DNA of 64,000 nucleotides. Origin: Collinsella aerofaciens ATCC 25986. GTDB lineage: Bacteria > Actinomycetota > Coriobacteriia > Coriobacteriales > Coriobacteriaceae. The number at the start of each line of letters is the position of its first letter. Positions within the stretch are counted from its first letter, which is position 1. Where the stretch lies: contig NZ_CP048433.1 in NCBI RefSeq assembly GCF_010509075.1, positions 248,001 through 312,000 on the forward strand, written 5' to 3'. The notes under the pieces are model-generated. The model saw nothing but the letters and a program-made list of their open reading frames with translations, searched no databases and was not told the origin of the DNA. A program made the position numbers and the translations under genes. Of this stretch, positions 25,725 through 32,837 are shown piece after piece.

Positions 25725-25834
25725 TGAGGCACGTACCCGAGATCATCCGCGACCACTGGGAGGCGGCCCTGTTCGCCGCCTCCTTCTCCGCGGGTTTCCT
25801 GTTCTTCTCTTCGCTTCTATGGGGGTGGTTCTGA
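25724..25834 (+). CDS. Small membrane protein (36 residues)
   Basis: ATG overlaps the ssb stop and the stop overlaps the next start, both as TGATG. The second half is one hydrophobic helix (ALFAASFSAGFLFFSSLLW). Function unknown. Confidence 0.6.
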   Translation: MRHVPEIIRDHWEAALFAASFSAGFLFFSSLLWGWF

Positions 25835-26706
25835 TGGCCTTCACCGTGTTCGACAGCTTCGCCGAGGTCTACGACGACTTCGACGCGAGCGACCCCGAGG
25901 ACCTGCGCGACCGCGCGATGCTCGCCGACGCGATCATGATGTACGGGCTGCACGGCGTCGAGGCCGACCTTCCGAAGCACCTCCGCCGCGTTTTCAAGGC
26001 GATGAAGAACGCCATCGACAACTCCAAGGATGCGCGCGGCAGGGGCGGCAAGGGCGGACGCCCGCGCAAGAAACCAGTTTCCGACAAACCCGAAACGCAG
26101 GTTTCCGAAAGTGAAAACCTAGGTTTTTCAAACGGGAAACCAGTTTCCGACAAACCCGAAACGCAGGTTTCCGAAAGTGAAAACCCTAACCTAACCTGTC
26201 CTGTCCTGTCCTGTCCTGAACTGGATTGTGCTGAGCTGTCCTGTGATGGGGGCGATGCCCCCGCCGCGCCGCCCGAGTTCGAGCCGCCGACCCTCGATGA
26301 GGCCCGCGGTTACTTCGGCGCCAACTGCCTGAGCGGCGACCCGGACGCCTTCTGGGCCTACTTCGAGTCTCAGGGCTGGGTCAAGGGCAACGGCCAGCCG
26401 GTGAGCAACTGGGGCGCCCTCGCGCTCGACTGGTCCAGGCGCCAGAAGCGCATCGACGCCGACGACCGGGCGAGGGGCAAGCCCACCGCCTCGGAGGTCG
26501 AGGCCGCCACGTTCAAGCCGACGAGGACGCCCGAGCAGACGAGGGCGGAGCTCGAGCGCAGGTGGCGCGAGGAACACCCGGGCATCGACCCGGCGAGGGT
26601 GAAGGCCCCGAGGGGGACGACCGCCGACCCGGTGGCGCTCAAGGCGTACCGGGACGCGCGGCGTCTGCTTGATGCGAGGGCCGCATGCGAGAGGAGAGCG
26701 TCATGA
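25834..26706 (+). CDS. DUF6291-like phage replication-region protein with internal repeats
   Basis: 290 residues. The N-terminal 75 residues (FAEVYDDFDASDPEDLRDRA, AMKNAIDNSKD) resemble DUF6291 proteins that replace DnaD-type initiators in gut phages. A low-complexity middle carries two copies of a 16-residue unit (KPVSDKPETQVSESEN) and a Cys/Leu/Pro-rich stretch made by a CCTGT repeat. The C-terminal part (DAFWAYFESQGWVKGNGQPV and onward) looks like the DNA-binding tail common in phage replication proteins. The middle has lower GC than its surroundings. Confidence 0.72.
   Translation: MAFTVFDSFAEVYDDFDASDPEDLRDRAMLADAIMMYGLHGVEADLPKHLRRVFKAMKNAIDNSKDARGRGGKGGRPRKKPVSDKPETQVSESENLGFSNGKPVSDKPETQVSESENPNLTCPVLSCPELDCAELSCDGGDAPAAPPEFEPPTLDEARGYFGANCLSGDPDAFWAYFESQGWVKGNGQPVSNWGALALDWSRRQKRIDADDRARGKPTASEVEAATFKPTRTPEQTRAELERRWREEHPGIDPARVKAPRGTTADPVALKAYRDARRLLDARAACERRAS
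26071..26185 (+). repeat. 49-bp direct repeat, two copies 66 bp apart
   Basis: 26071-26119 and 26137-26185 are identical. The repeat unit is 66 bp (22 codons), so gain or loss of a unit keeps the reading frame. Confidence 0.9.
26195..26219 (+). repeat. CCTGT pentanucleotide tract (four units plus CCTGA)
   Basis: Four perfect tandem CCTGT units inside the DUF6291-like gene. A one-unit change would shift the frame. Confidence 0.85.
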
Positions 26707-26945
26707 GCTTGGACGCCGAGAGAAACGAGAACATGGGCAGACCGAAGGGGTCTGTGAGCATCTACGACGACGGGCCGCGCAGCGCCCGCTGCGAGACGTG
26801 CGGGTTCTGCGCCGTGAGCGAGGCGGTCATGACGGCGTCTGGCGAGGGCCGCAAACGGTACACGTGCATGCGCTGCCCCGACTTCGTGCACACCACGCAG
26901 GGGCTCGCGAGGTGCAACTACTGGGAGGCGCGACATGAGGGCTGA
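26703..26945 (+). CDS. Small Cys-rich protein (80 residues)
   Basis: ATG overlaps the previous stop. Contains CETCGFCAVSE and CMRCPDF followed by a later Cys, a possible zinc-binding arrangement. Function unknown. Confidence 0.7.
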   Translation: MSLDAERNENMGRPKGSVSIYDDGPRSARCETCGFCAVSEAVMTASGEGRKRYTCMRCPDFVHTTQGLARCNYWEARHEG

Positions 26946-27168
26946 GTCGCTGGACAGGCGCGGGGGCTACGTGCTCGTGTGCGGGCAGTGCGGCAGGCGG
27001 TTCCGCACGGCGTACAGGAACCAGAGGTACTGCTGCGGGTGGTGCGAGAACGTGGCGCGAAGGGACGCGAGCAAGCGGCCCGTGGACGTGTACCTCGGAA
27101 CGAGGAGTGAGTCGGGCCGAGAGGTCAACGCCATGCGCGCGGCGCTGGCGGAAGGGAGGCGCATCTGA
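26935..27168 (+). CDS. Small zinc-ribbon-like protein (77 residues)
   Basis: CGQCGRRF...CCGWCENVARR forms a compact four-Cys zinc-ribbon pattern in the first 45 residues, with a basic follow-on helix; such phage mini-proteins often bind nucleic acid or RNA polymerase. It overlaps both neighbours. Confidence 0.72.
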   Translation: MRAESLDRRGGYVLVCGQCGRRFRTAYRNQRYCCGWCENVARRDASKRPVDVYLGTRSESGREVNAMRAALAEGRRI

Positions 27169-27470
27169 TGCGCGACGGATACAGGTTCGAGTTCGGGGCG
27201 TTCGACAAGCCGGACGAACCCAAGGTGCAGGCGCTCAAGCCGCTCGAGGAGGCGGCCGAGGTGTTCGGCGCGTGGCAGGACTGCGACGACATGCGGTACA
27301 GCCCGATCATGACGGCGCGCAGGGTGTACCGCGAGAGCCTTATCGACGAGTGCATGGACGTGGTCCAGGCGGTCGTCAACCTGCTCGATGCCGAGGGGTT
27401 CACGCAGGAGGACGTGGACGCGGCAATCGAGCGCTGCAACGAGAGGAACCGAGAGAGGGGACGTCTGTGA
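27168..27470 (+). CDS. MazG-like nucleotide pyrophosphohydrolase
   Basis: 100 residues. LKPLEEAAEVFGAW and the downstream LIDECMDVVQAVVNLL reproduce the EExxE...ExxD metal-binding pattern of all-alpha NTP pyrophosphohydrolases. Phage MazG proteins lower non-canonical or alarmone nucleotides during infection. The stop overlaps the next start. Confidence 0.75.
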   Translation: MRDGYRFEFGAFDKPDEPKVQALKPLEEAAEVFGAWQDCDDMRYSPIMTARRVYRESLIDECMDVVQAVVNLLDAEGFTQEDVDAAIERCNERNRERGRL

Positions 27471-27805
27471 TGGAGACTTTGGATCAGATCAAGGCAGACG
27501 CGGTCGAGGTGTTCCATTTCGACCGCGAGTGCAGGCCGCAGGACAGGGCGCACGCCTATCTGGGGAAGTACCGCGTCAGGCGCGGCTACAACGACACGGC
27601 GATGCAGGTCGCGGTGACCGACATGATCGAGCGCGCCTACGAGGCGGGAAGGGCGGAGGTCGCCGACGCGAACCTCGTGCAGAACCTGCGCCGCCAGCTG
27701 ACGAGCATCGAGGCGACCGTCGGGGATGCCATCGACCTGCTCGACGAGAGCGTAGGGGGTGTTCCTATAGTTTTGTCAACTGGGCAATGCTGTTTTCGAG
27801 ATTGA
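27470..27805 (+). CDS. Hypothetical helical protein whose 3' end is replaced by IS110
   Basis: The first 95 residues (METLDQIKADAVEVFHF to AIDLLDESV) are phage sequence; the remaining 16 are read from the IS110 end. Removing the element would give DESVGGLR and a stop that overlaps the next gene's ATG, matching neighbouring overlaps. Only the last few residues are altered, so function may persist. Family not recognised. Confidence 0.7.
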   Translation: METLDQIKADAVEVFHFDRECRPQDRAHAYLGKYRVRRGYNDTAMQVAVTDMIERAYEAGRAEVADANLVQNLRRQLTSIEATVGDAIDLLDESVGGVPIVLSTGQCCFRD

Positions 27806-27868
27806 ATCGCGACATGCTAACGCCAGGCCTTTCGGCCGATGGGCTCCAATCTGTTCGGAGCGCTTCGA

Positions 27869-29041
27869 CTAGGCGGCGTAGGGCACCCTGTCCCGCATGA
27901 TCGCGTAGATGACCTTCAGCCTCTTTCGTGCCAGCGCCTTGAGCGCCTTGCCGTGCGGCATGCCCCGCTCTCGGCACCTAGCGTAGTAATCGCCCCATCT
28001 TCCCTCTGTCCGGGTAAGGCAGTTGCACGAGAATATGAGCAGGTTCTTCAGCCTCTTGTTGCCTTGGCGCGATGCCGTCACCGAGGAGATCGAGGTCCCC
28101 GACTGGCGGTTGCGCGGCGCCAGGCCGCAGTACGACGCGAGCCTGTCGTGGCTTGGGAAGTCTTCGATATCTATGGAGATCGCGAGCTCGGAAGCGGTTT
28201 TGGGGCCGATCCCCGGCACCGTCAGGAGGCATCGGTAGGTATCGTCGCCCTCGAGGAGGGCGGATATCTCCGCCGTGATCACATCGATCTCCGCCGAGTT
28301 CTCGGAGATCCTGCGCGCGAGCAGCCTCACCGCCCGGTCCTCGGCGGCGATGGCCGCCGCGTCCGGCCTTGTCGAGGAGGCCGTCGAGCGGACGAGGGCC
28401 TCGATCTTGCCGCGCGCCGCCCCGCGCGTGAGCGCCGCCGCCCTGCGGGGCCCGGCGTCGGCCACCGACCAGGCCCCGCCGAGGGATGCCATGAGCCTCA
28501 GCTGGGGACCGTCGGACAGGTCGACCAACGCCTCGAAGGCGGGGCACGATTCCAGCAGGATGCTGCGCAGCCGGTTCTTGCTCCTGGTGTTTTCGCAGGT
28601 CAGGAAGTTTCTCTGGGCGGCCAGCGCCCTCGCCGCCGCGACCGTCGGGCCCGGATCCCCGACCGGCAGGAGTGCGTCGGGGATGCCCAGCGCCGTCTTC
28701 GCGATGACCATTGCGTCCCGCTCGTCGGTCTTGGCGTCGCCGGCGAAGAGCCTGGCGGCCCCGTGTGCCGCGAGTCCCGGCAGGTACGCCGCCGACATCC
28801 CGGCCGCCTTGGCGCGGGCGAGCGCGAGGGCGCCTATGTTGCGCGACTGGTCGACGACCACGAGCGCGTCGGGGAAGCGGCCGAACAGCGAGTCCAGATC
28901 GCCCTCCCTGTTCGCGACGGGGGCGCTCAGCAGTATCTCGCCGTCCCGGGTCGCGACGCATGCCCAATGGGACAATTTCCCGACATCGAGCCCGATGACG
29001 GCTTCCGGCATTCTAGGTGGTGCCACGGTGTTATCCTCCAA
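27869..29041 (-). CDS. IS110-family transposase (DEDD plus serine recombinase)
   Basis: 390 residues. The N-terminal RuvC-like DEDD domain starts with VIGLDVGKLSHWACV and includes DAKTDERDAMVIA. The C-terminal Tnp domain has LLTVPGIGPKTASELAISI and GLAPRNRQSGTSISS with the conserved Ser-containing segment, then RQGNKRLKNLL. Members are guided by a bridge (seek) RNA made from their own non-coding end. The gene is intact, so the element may be active. Confidence 0.94.
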   Translation of the reverse strand: MEDNTVAPPRMPEAVIGLDVGKLSHWACVATRDGEILLSAPVANREGDLDSLFGRFPDALVVVDQSRNIGALALARAKAAGMSAAYLPGLAAHGAARLFAGDAKTDERDAMVIAKTALGIPDALLPVGDPGPTVAAARALAAQRNFLTCENTRSKNRLRSILLESCPAFEALVDLSDGPQLRLMASLGGAWSVADAGPRRAAALTRGAARGKIEALVRSTASSTRPDAAAIAAEDRAVRLLARRISENSAEIDVITAEISALLEGDDTYRCLLTVPGIGPKTASELAISIDIEDFPSHDRLASYCGLAPRNRQSGTSISSVTASRQGNKRLKNLLIFSCNCLTRTEGRWGDYYARCRERGMPHGKALKALARKRLKVIYAIMRDRVPYAA

Positions 29042-29300
29042 TCGGTAGGCCGATCGGAACCCCTCCCTGCGACACCCACATTACCTGGCCGTGGCGCTTG
29101 CGCCCGGCAGTTTCCTATCAGTCGTCCGGAGCGGCGAGCGCCCCCGGTGGCAACACCCCCCGGGCCCTCTACGGGGCAGGGGCAGACGGCCATCCGGAGG
29201 CGCCCGATCGGCGGCCCCTCGGGGCTTGCCCGTATCGTAGGCAATGCGCCGAATGCTCGCCATCGAAATTTATCGGTGGCCCACTTCAGACTGTAATGGG
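29042..29300 (-). ncRNA. Candidate IS110 bridge RNA region
   Basis: The 259 bases between the IS110 transposase start and the presumed element end are non-coding and GC-rich with several hairpin-forming stretches (for example CGATCGG pairs). In IS110-group elements the bridge RNA is encoded in this position. A 7-base word GCCTACG (minus strand, about 29242-29236) equals the rebuilt target junction, which may be a guide or chance. No exact RNA ends can be set from sequence alone. Confidence 0.5.
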
Positions 29301-29309
29301 CGGACTGCG

Positions 29310-29612
29310 ATGAGTGACTCGAGGGTCGGCGGCTACCCGATGGGGGTGACCGACGCCACGATAGAACGCTGCTACGGCGGGGCCTGCGAGCCTAGGATGT
29401 GCGGGAACTGCAGGCATTTCTGCGGCAGCGACATCCACGTCGACTACGGCTACTGCCACCTCGGGTTCGAGCGCGCCTACGACGCGGAGGCGCCTGACCG
29501 CAAGGAAGGGTTCTGGCGCCTGGCGAAGTGGGCCGTGGCGTGGCTCATGGGGAACCTGCTGTACTGCGAGGACGAGTGCGGCGAGTGCCGCGACTACGAG
29601 GAGGTTGAGTGA
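29310..29612 (+). CDS. Cys-rich hypothetical phage protein (100 residues)
   Basis: Ten cysteines, including CYGGACEPRMCGNCRHFCGS near the N-terminus and CEDECGECRDYEE at the C-terminus, suggest one or two metal sites. A Trp-rich helix (WRLAKWAVAWLMGNLLY) lies between. It begins just after the IS110 insertion. Function unknown. Confidence 0.7.
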   Translation: MSDSRVGGYPMGVTDATIERCYGGACEPRMCGNCRHFCGSDIHVDYGYCHLGFERAYDAEAPDRKEGFWRLAKWAVAWLMGNLLYCEDECGECRDYEEVE

Positions 29613-30013
29613 TGAATATCGACATCAAGACCGCCGACGGCGAGGAGATCGAGTTTGGCGGCTCGTATTACGACGGACGCGGAACCGAGCACAGGGTGGT
29701 CGGTATCAGGCTGACTGACTATCGCCATATCACCAAGGTGTCCCTCTCGTGCCTTGTCGGCAAAGTAGAGAATCTCTGCTGCGTCTCGATGCGACCGAAC
29801 GAGCTTTACTCCACCCCGCCCGACAGCTGGGAGAAGTTGGAAGAGGACTTGGACAGGGGCGCGGACGCGCTTAATTACGAAGCCTGCGCCTATTTTGGCA
29901 TGAGCGCGTGCGACTGCTCATCGTGCATCGCCGACAAAGGCGGAACCTGCGAAAGGGTTGCCATGCGCGACATTCTCACCCGCATCCGCATGCTGAGGGG
30001 TGAGGTCAAATGA
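29612..30013 (+). CDS. Hypothetical phage protein with C-terminal Cys cluster
   Basis: 133 residues. The first 65 residues are beta-rich (EIEFGGSYYDGRGTEHRVVG); the C-terminus has CAYFGMSACDCSSCIADKGG. ATG overlaps the preceding stop; an in-frame GTG lies one codon earlier. Not recognised. Confidence 0.7.
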   Translation: MNIDIKTADGEEIEFGGSYYDGRGTEHRVVGIRLTDYRHITKVSLSCLVGKVENLCCVSMRPNELYSTPPDSWEKLEEDLDRGADALNYEACAYFGMSACDCSSCIADKGGTCERVAMRDILTRIRMLRGEVK

Positions 30014-30276
30014 CGACACACCGACTCAAGGTCCTTATCAAATACGCCGACGCAATCATGAACGGCACCAAGACGTTTGAGGTCCGCAAGAATGACCGCA
30101 ACTTCAAGGTCGGCGACAAGATCGTATTCGACGTCGTCACGAACGAAGGCTACGCCGTCGGGGCGGCGGCAAGGCATCCGCTCAACGGGGCGACCTACCG
30201 AATCGACTACATCCTCGACGACTTCGAGGGCCTCGCCCAGAAGTACGTGGCGCTGGCCATATCCAAGGAGGACTGA
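30010..30276 (+). CDS. DUF3850 (ASCH/PUA-like) domain protein
   Basis: 88 residues: HRLKVLIKYADAIMNGTKTF then EVRKNDRNFKVGDKIVFDVV and YRIDYILDDFEGL, the DUF3850 pattern. Fold relatives bind RNA. Common in phage early regions. Confidence 0.82.
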   Translation: MTTHRLKVLIKYADAIMNGTKTFEVRKNDRNFKVGDKIVFDVVTNEGYAVGAAARHPLNGATYRIDYILDDFEGLAQKYVALAISKED

Positions 30277-30497
30277 TGGACGAAATCGAGCTGAAGCCCT
30301 GCCCATTCTGCGGCAGGCAGGGTACCACGATTAGGAGCGAGCGCGTGTCGAGCTCAGGCGTAACACTCTACGCAGCCCGGTGCTACCGATGCGGTGCCGA
30401 GGGCCCGATGGTCTACGGGTACGAGGACTCGCGTGCGGCGATGGAGGCCGCCGCGAGCTTTTGGAACGGAAGGGTGAGCTATGAGGGCGACAACTGA
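30276..30497 (+). CDS. Lar-family (restriction alleviation-like) zinc-ribbon protein
   Basis: 73 residues with LKPCPFCGRQG...ARCYRCGAEGPMV and a C-terminal SRAAMEAAASFWNGRV, the standard Lar-type layout. Rac-prophage Lar modulates restriction-modification; many homologues are untested. Confidence 0.8.
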   Translation: MDEIELKPCPFCGRQGTTIRSERVSSSGVTLYAARCYRCGAEGPMVYGYEDSRAAMEAAASFWNGRVSYEGDN

Positions 30498-30705
30498 CTA
30501 CGTGCTCAACAGGAAGGCCATCCAGCGCTATCTGATTGACCACGATCTCACGCAAGGCGATTTCGCCAAGACGCTCGGCATCTCGGCTTCATATTTCAGC
30601 CAGCTGCTGAACAATCGTAAGAGCATTTCGCTAAACAAGCTGTTCTCCATTGCCGGAGAGATGGGCATCGACCCGCGCGACCTCATTGTGGAGGTGGACG
30701 AATGA
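30481..30705 (+). CDS. XRE-family helix-turn-helix protein
   Basis: 74 residues; HDLTQGDFAKTLGISASYFSQLLNNRKSIS is a clear XRE HTH. It overlaps both neighbours. Probably a second phage regulator acting later than the immunity repressor. Confidence 0.85.
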   Translation: MRATTDYVLNRKAIQRYLIDHDLTQGDFAKTLGISASYFSQLLNNRKSISLNKLFSIAGEMGIDPRDLIVEVDE

Positions 30706-31067
30706 TTACCGATGAAGAGCGCCGCAAGATAGCCGAGAAATTGCGCGATCAGGCCGAGGCTTGGCGTTGCATGATGCCGGACATCCGCATGTCGGACCGC
30801 CGCCTCACCGATAGCATCCACATGGCTTTCGGCCTAGACGATGTGGATACCACGGTGCACGAGGCACTCGACGCGCTCGCCGACCTGATAGGCCGCGGCG
30901 AGTGCAAGAACGTCTACGACGGGAGCGTCCAGGACTCATGCGACAACGGCTTCCTGTGCTCGGTCTGCGGCTGCAAGGTCGAGGACGAGGAGCACTACCG
31001 CGTGAGCGGCACGTGGAACTATTGCCCGGGGTGCGGGAGGGTGGTCCTCGATGGGACGCAGAATTAA
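30702..31067 (+). CDS. Hypothetical protein with C-terminal zinc ribbon
   Basis: 121 residues. N-terminal helices (DEERRKIAEKLRDQAEAWR) and a C-terminal CSVCGCKVED...YCPGCGR zinc ribbon. This layout is frequent in gut prophages; function unknown. Confidence 0.72.
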   Translation: MITDEERRKIAEKLRDQAEAWRCMMPDIRMSDRRLTDSIHMAFGLDDVDTTVHEALDALADLIGRGECKNVYDGSVQDSCDNGFLCSVCGCKVEDEEHYRVSGTWNYCPGCGRVVLDGTQN

Positions 31068-31329
31068 GTTCGCGAGGCCATGCGACTGCCCGACATGCGG
31101 GGCGCGTCCGTCACACCAAAAGTGGAAGCCACGCAAGTTGGTAGACATCGGTGAGATGGTCGCGATAGAGGACGTCGACCCAGTCGACGCCGTCCATTGC
31201 CCTAGGTGCGACCTCGTCTTCGGCGTCGTGCATTACGAGCATGACGACACGTACATCACGAGCTGGACCGAGTTCGAGACGATCCCACGGTATTGCCCGT
31301 GGTGCGGGGAGGATTTGACGAATGCCTAA
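31051..31329 (+). CDS. Small protein with paired CxxC motifs
   Basis: 92 residues with CDCPTCGARP, HCPRCDLVF and YCPWCGEDL, suggesting one or two zinc ribbons. Overlaps both neighbours. Function unknown. Confidence 0.7.
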   Translation: MGRRIKFARPCDCPTCGARPSHQKWKPRKLVDIGEMVAIEDVDPVDAVHCPRCDLVFGVVHYEHDDTYITSWTEFETIPRYCPWCGEDLTNA

Positions 31330-31591
31330 CTATGAAATGAAGCCGATACTGTCGCCATCCGTCGAGCTGTTGAGGCCCGACGGCCCAGCCGCGAAGGCCG
31401 CTGCTGCCATCATGGCTAACGTAGCGGCGGGTTTCAACAGTTCACTCACACCCGTGTTGCGAGGCGCGGCGCATGAGGTGAGGGCACTCTGCAAGGGGCT
31501 CGACCCGAAATGGCAACGCGCCAGGACCCGCGCGCTCATGCGCTCGCGCCGCAACGTCGAGATGCTCAAGCGCGATGGGAGGTGCAGGTGA
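31322..31591 (+). CDS. Hypothetical basic phage protein (89 residues)
   Basis: Ala-rich helical first half (KAAAAIMANVAAGFNSSLTP) and Arg-rich C-terminus (WQRARTRALMRSRRNVEMLK). Overlaps the previous gene by eight bases. Not recognised. Confidence 0.65.
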   Translation: MPNYEMKPILSPSVELLRPDGPAAKAAAAIMANVAAGFNSSLTPVLRGAAHEVRALCKGLDPKWQRARTRALMRSRRNVEMLKRDGRCR

Positions 31592-31600
31592 TGGCGACCG

Positions 31601-31759
31601 GTGAGCTATAGGCGAGGCGTCTGGGAGAGGATGATGCGCGAGCGCGCCGAGGAGCTGGCGCTCAAGCGCAACCTCACGCCGGCGCAGGTTTCGGCGAGGA
31701 CCGGCCTGCGGATAGAGGCCTGCCGCCACATCTTCAGGCGGCTCGGCATACCGTACTGA
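31601..31759 (+). CDS. Possible small HTH-like protein (52 residues)
   Basis: GTG start; LKRNLTPAQVSARTGLRIEA looks like a helix-turn-helix. The nearest ribosome site is 18 bases upstream, next to a five-codon ORF, so re-initiation would be needed. Confidence 0.45.
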   Translation: MSYRRGVWERMMRERAEELALKRNLTPAQVSARTGLRIEACRHIFRRLGIPY

Positions 31760-31833
31760 CGGACTGGGGAGGGCACCCGAGCGGCGCCCTCCCCTCAGAG
31801 CGTTTGGGGGACCCTTTGAGGGGTACTTGGAAG

Positions 31834-32244
31834 ATGGGAGATGGGCCAAAAGGCCCATCTACAAAGTCAACACATCCGTTGAGGGACGAGTGGGCGCTCC
31901 GGAAGGGGCGCTCCTCTTACGTCCTGTGGACGGACGAGATGATAAGGCGGATGCAGGCGTACCCGGAGCGGACGGCGGCGGAGATCGCGGCGGAGCTGAG
32001 GGTGACGCCGAGCGCCGTGAGGCACGCGCGGCAGCGGTACGGGCGCTTCTCGACCGGAACGGATGGGCTGTGCATCGTGTGCGACGCGCGGCCCGTGTTC
32101 GACACGTCGGCGCAGGCGAAGAAGTGGAGGCTGTGCAAGGGGTGCTATCTGGCGGAGCGGAAGAGGCGGCTCGAGGAAGAGGCGGAGAGCAACCGCATAC
32201 GACAGGCCGCGCACAGACGGCAGAAGCTAGACGGAGACGTTTGA
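31834..32244 (+). CDS. HTH plus zinc-finger protein before terminase (late regulator-like)
   Basis: 136 residues. YPERTAAEIAAELRVTPSAV is a helix-turn-helix; CIVCDARPVF...CKGCYLAERK is a four-Cys zinc site followed by a basic helix. Position just before a terminator and the packaging genes fits a late-gene activator, which is inference. The ATG at 31834 has GAGGGG nine bases upstream. Confidence 0.68.
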   Translation: MGDGPKGPSTKSTHPLRDEWALRKGRSSYVLWTDEMIRRMQAYPERTAAEIAAELRVTPSAVRHARQRYGRFSTGTDGLCIVCDARPVFDTSAQAKKWRLCKGCYLAERKRRLEEEAESNRIRQAAHRRQKLDGDV

Positions 32245-32293
32245 GAGGCTGGCCGAGGTGATCAGAATCAAGTCGACCAAGGTCGAGTAGCCG

Positions 32294-32325
32294 AAAGGCC
32301 CCGGGAAACCGGGGCCTTTTCTTTA
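32294..32325 (+). terminator. Rho-independent terminator ending the early region
   Basis: Perfect 11-bp stem AAAGGCCCCGG / CCGGGGCCTTT with an AAA-containing loop, then TTCTTT. Confidence 0.88.
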
Positions 32326-32327
32326 AA

Positions 32328-32395
32328 CGTTACCCCCTTTTTACGCTCGTGGGCAAACGCACACGCTTGTCCACGTGCGTAAAAAGGTGGGAACG
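32328..32395. repeat. Inverted repeat upstream of terminase (possible pac/cos or late promoter site)
   Basis: CGTTACCCCCTTTTTACGC on the left pairs with GCGTAAAAAGGTGGGAACG on the right with few mismatches, around a 24-base centre that itself has GGGCAA/TTGTCC. It lies just before the small terminase gene. Confidence 0.5.
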
Positions 32396-32408
32396 TTCGC
32401 GTTTCCAC

Positions 32409-32834
32409 ATGGCTATTTACCAGCGGAAATGTGATTTTGTGGCGGGAAAAGGGCGTGAAAAACTGACCAAGGAGGGCATCGAGGATGCCGTCCGCCTGTG
32501 CCGTGCCGGAATGACCGACAGGGACATCGCCGCGTATCTCGGGGTCGCACGTGAGACATACAGCCGCTGGATCAACCACCCCAGAACAGACAATCAGCGT
32601 CAACTGTGTCACGTTCTAAAAAAGGCCGAGGTCGAGCGCAAGGCGACGCTCGTGGGCCGCATCATGGACGCGAGCGGCGACAGCTGGCAGGCGGCGGCGT
32701 GGCTTTTGGAGCGCAAGTACCCGCAGGAGTACGCCAAGGCGCAGCGCATCATGGATACCACCGACACGGCGGTGCTCAAGGCCGCCAAGGAGCTGGTGCT
32801 GTCCGTGCCGTCCTCAATCGGCGGGGACGAGTAG
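32409..32834 (+). CDS. terS: Terminase small subunit
   Basis: 141 residues. The N-terminal HTH (GIEDAVRLCRAGMTDRDIAA, LGVARETYSRWINH) recognises the packaging site; a helical segment (DASGDSWQAAAWLLERKYPQ) follows as in many small terminases. It is directly upstream of the large subunit. The ribosome site is weak; the ATG at 32409 gives the usual length. Confidence 0.88.
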   Translation: MAIYQRKCDFVAGKGREKLTKEGIEDAVRLCRAGMTDRDIAAYLGVARETYSRWINHPRTDNQRQLCHVLKKAEVERKATLVGRIMDASGDSWQAAAWLLERKYPQEYAKAQRIMDTTDTAVLKAAKELVLSVPSSIGGDE

Positions 32835-32837
32835 CCG

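Larger units (their letters stand above)
27757..29300 (-). mobile_element. IS110-family insertion sequence
   Basis: Single IS110 transposase with about 110 bp after and about 260 bp before it. The family lacks inverted repeats and usually makes no target duplication, and none is seen. The ends given are those that restore the interrupted phage reading frame and an ATGA overlap; they are accurate only within the GG ambiguity at each junction. Confidence 0.8.

Noticed and set aside
26071-26185. CRISPR-like direct repeats
   Set aside because: Only two copies, in frame within a coding gene, with a spacer of 17 bp and no cas genes in the window.
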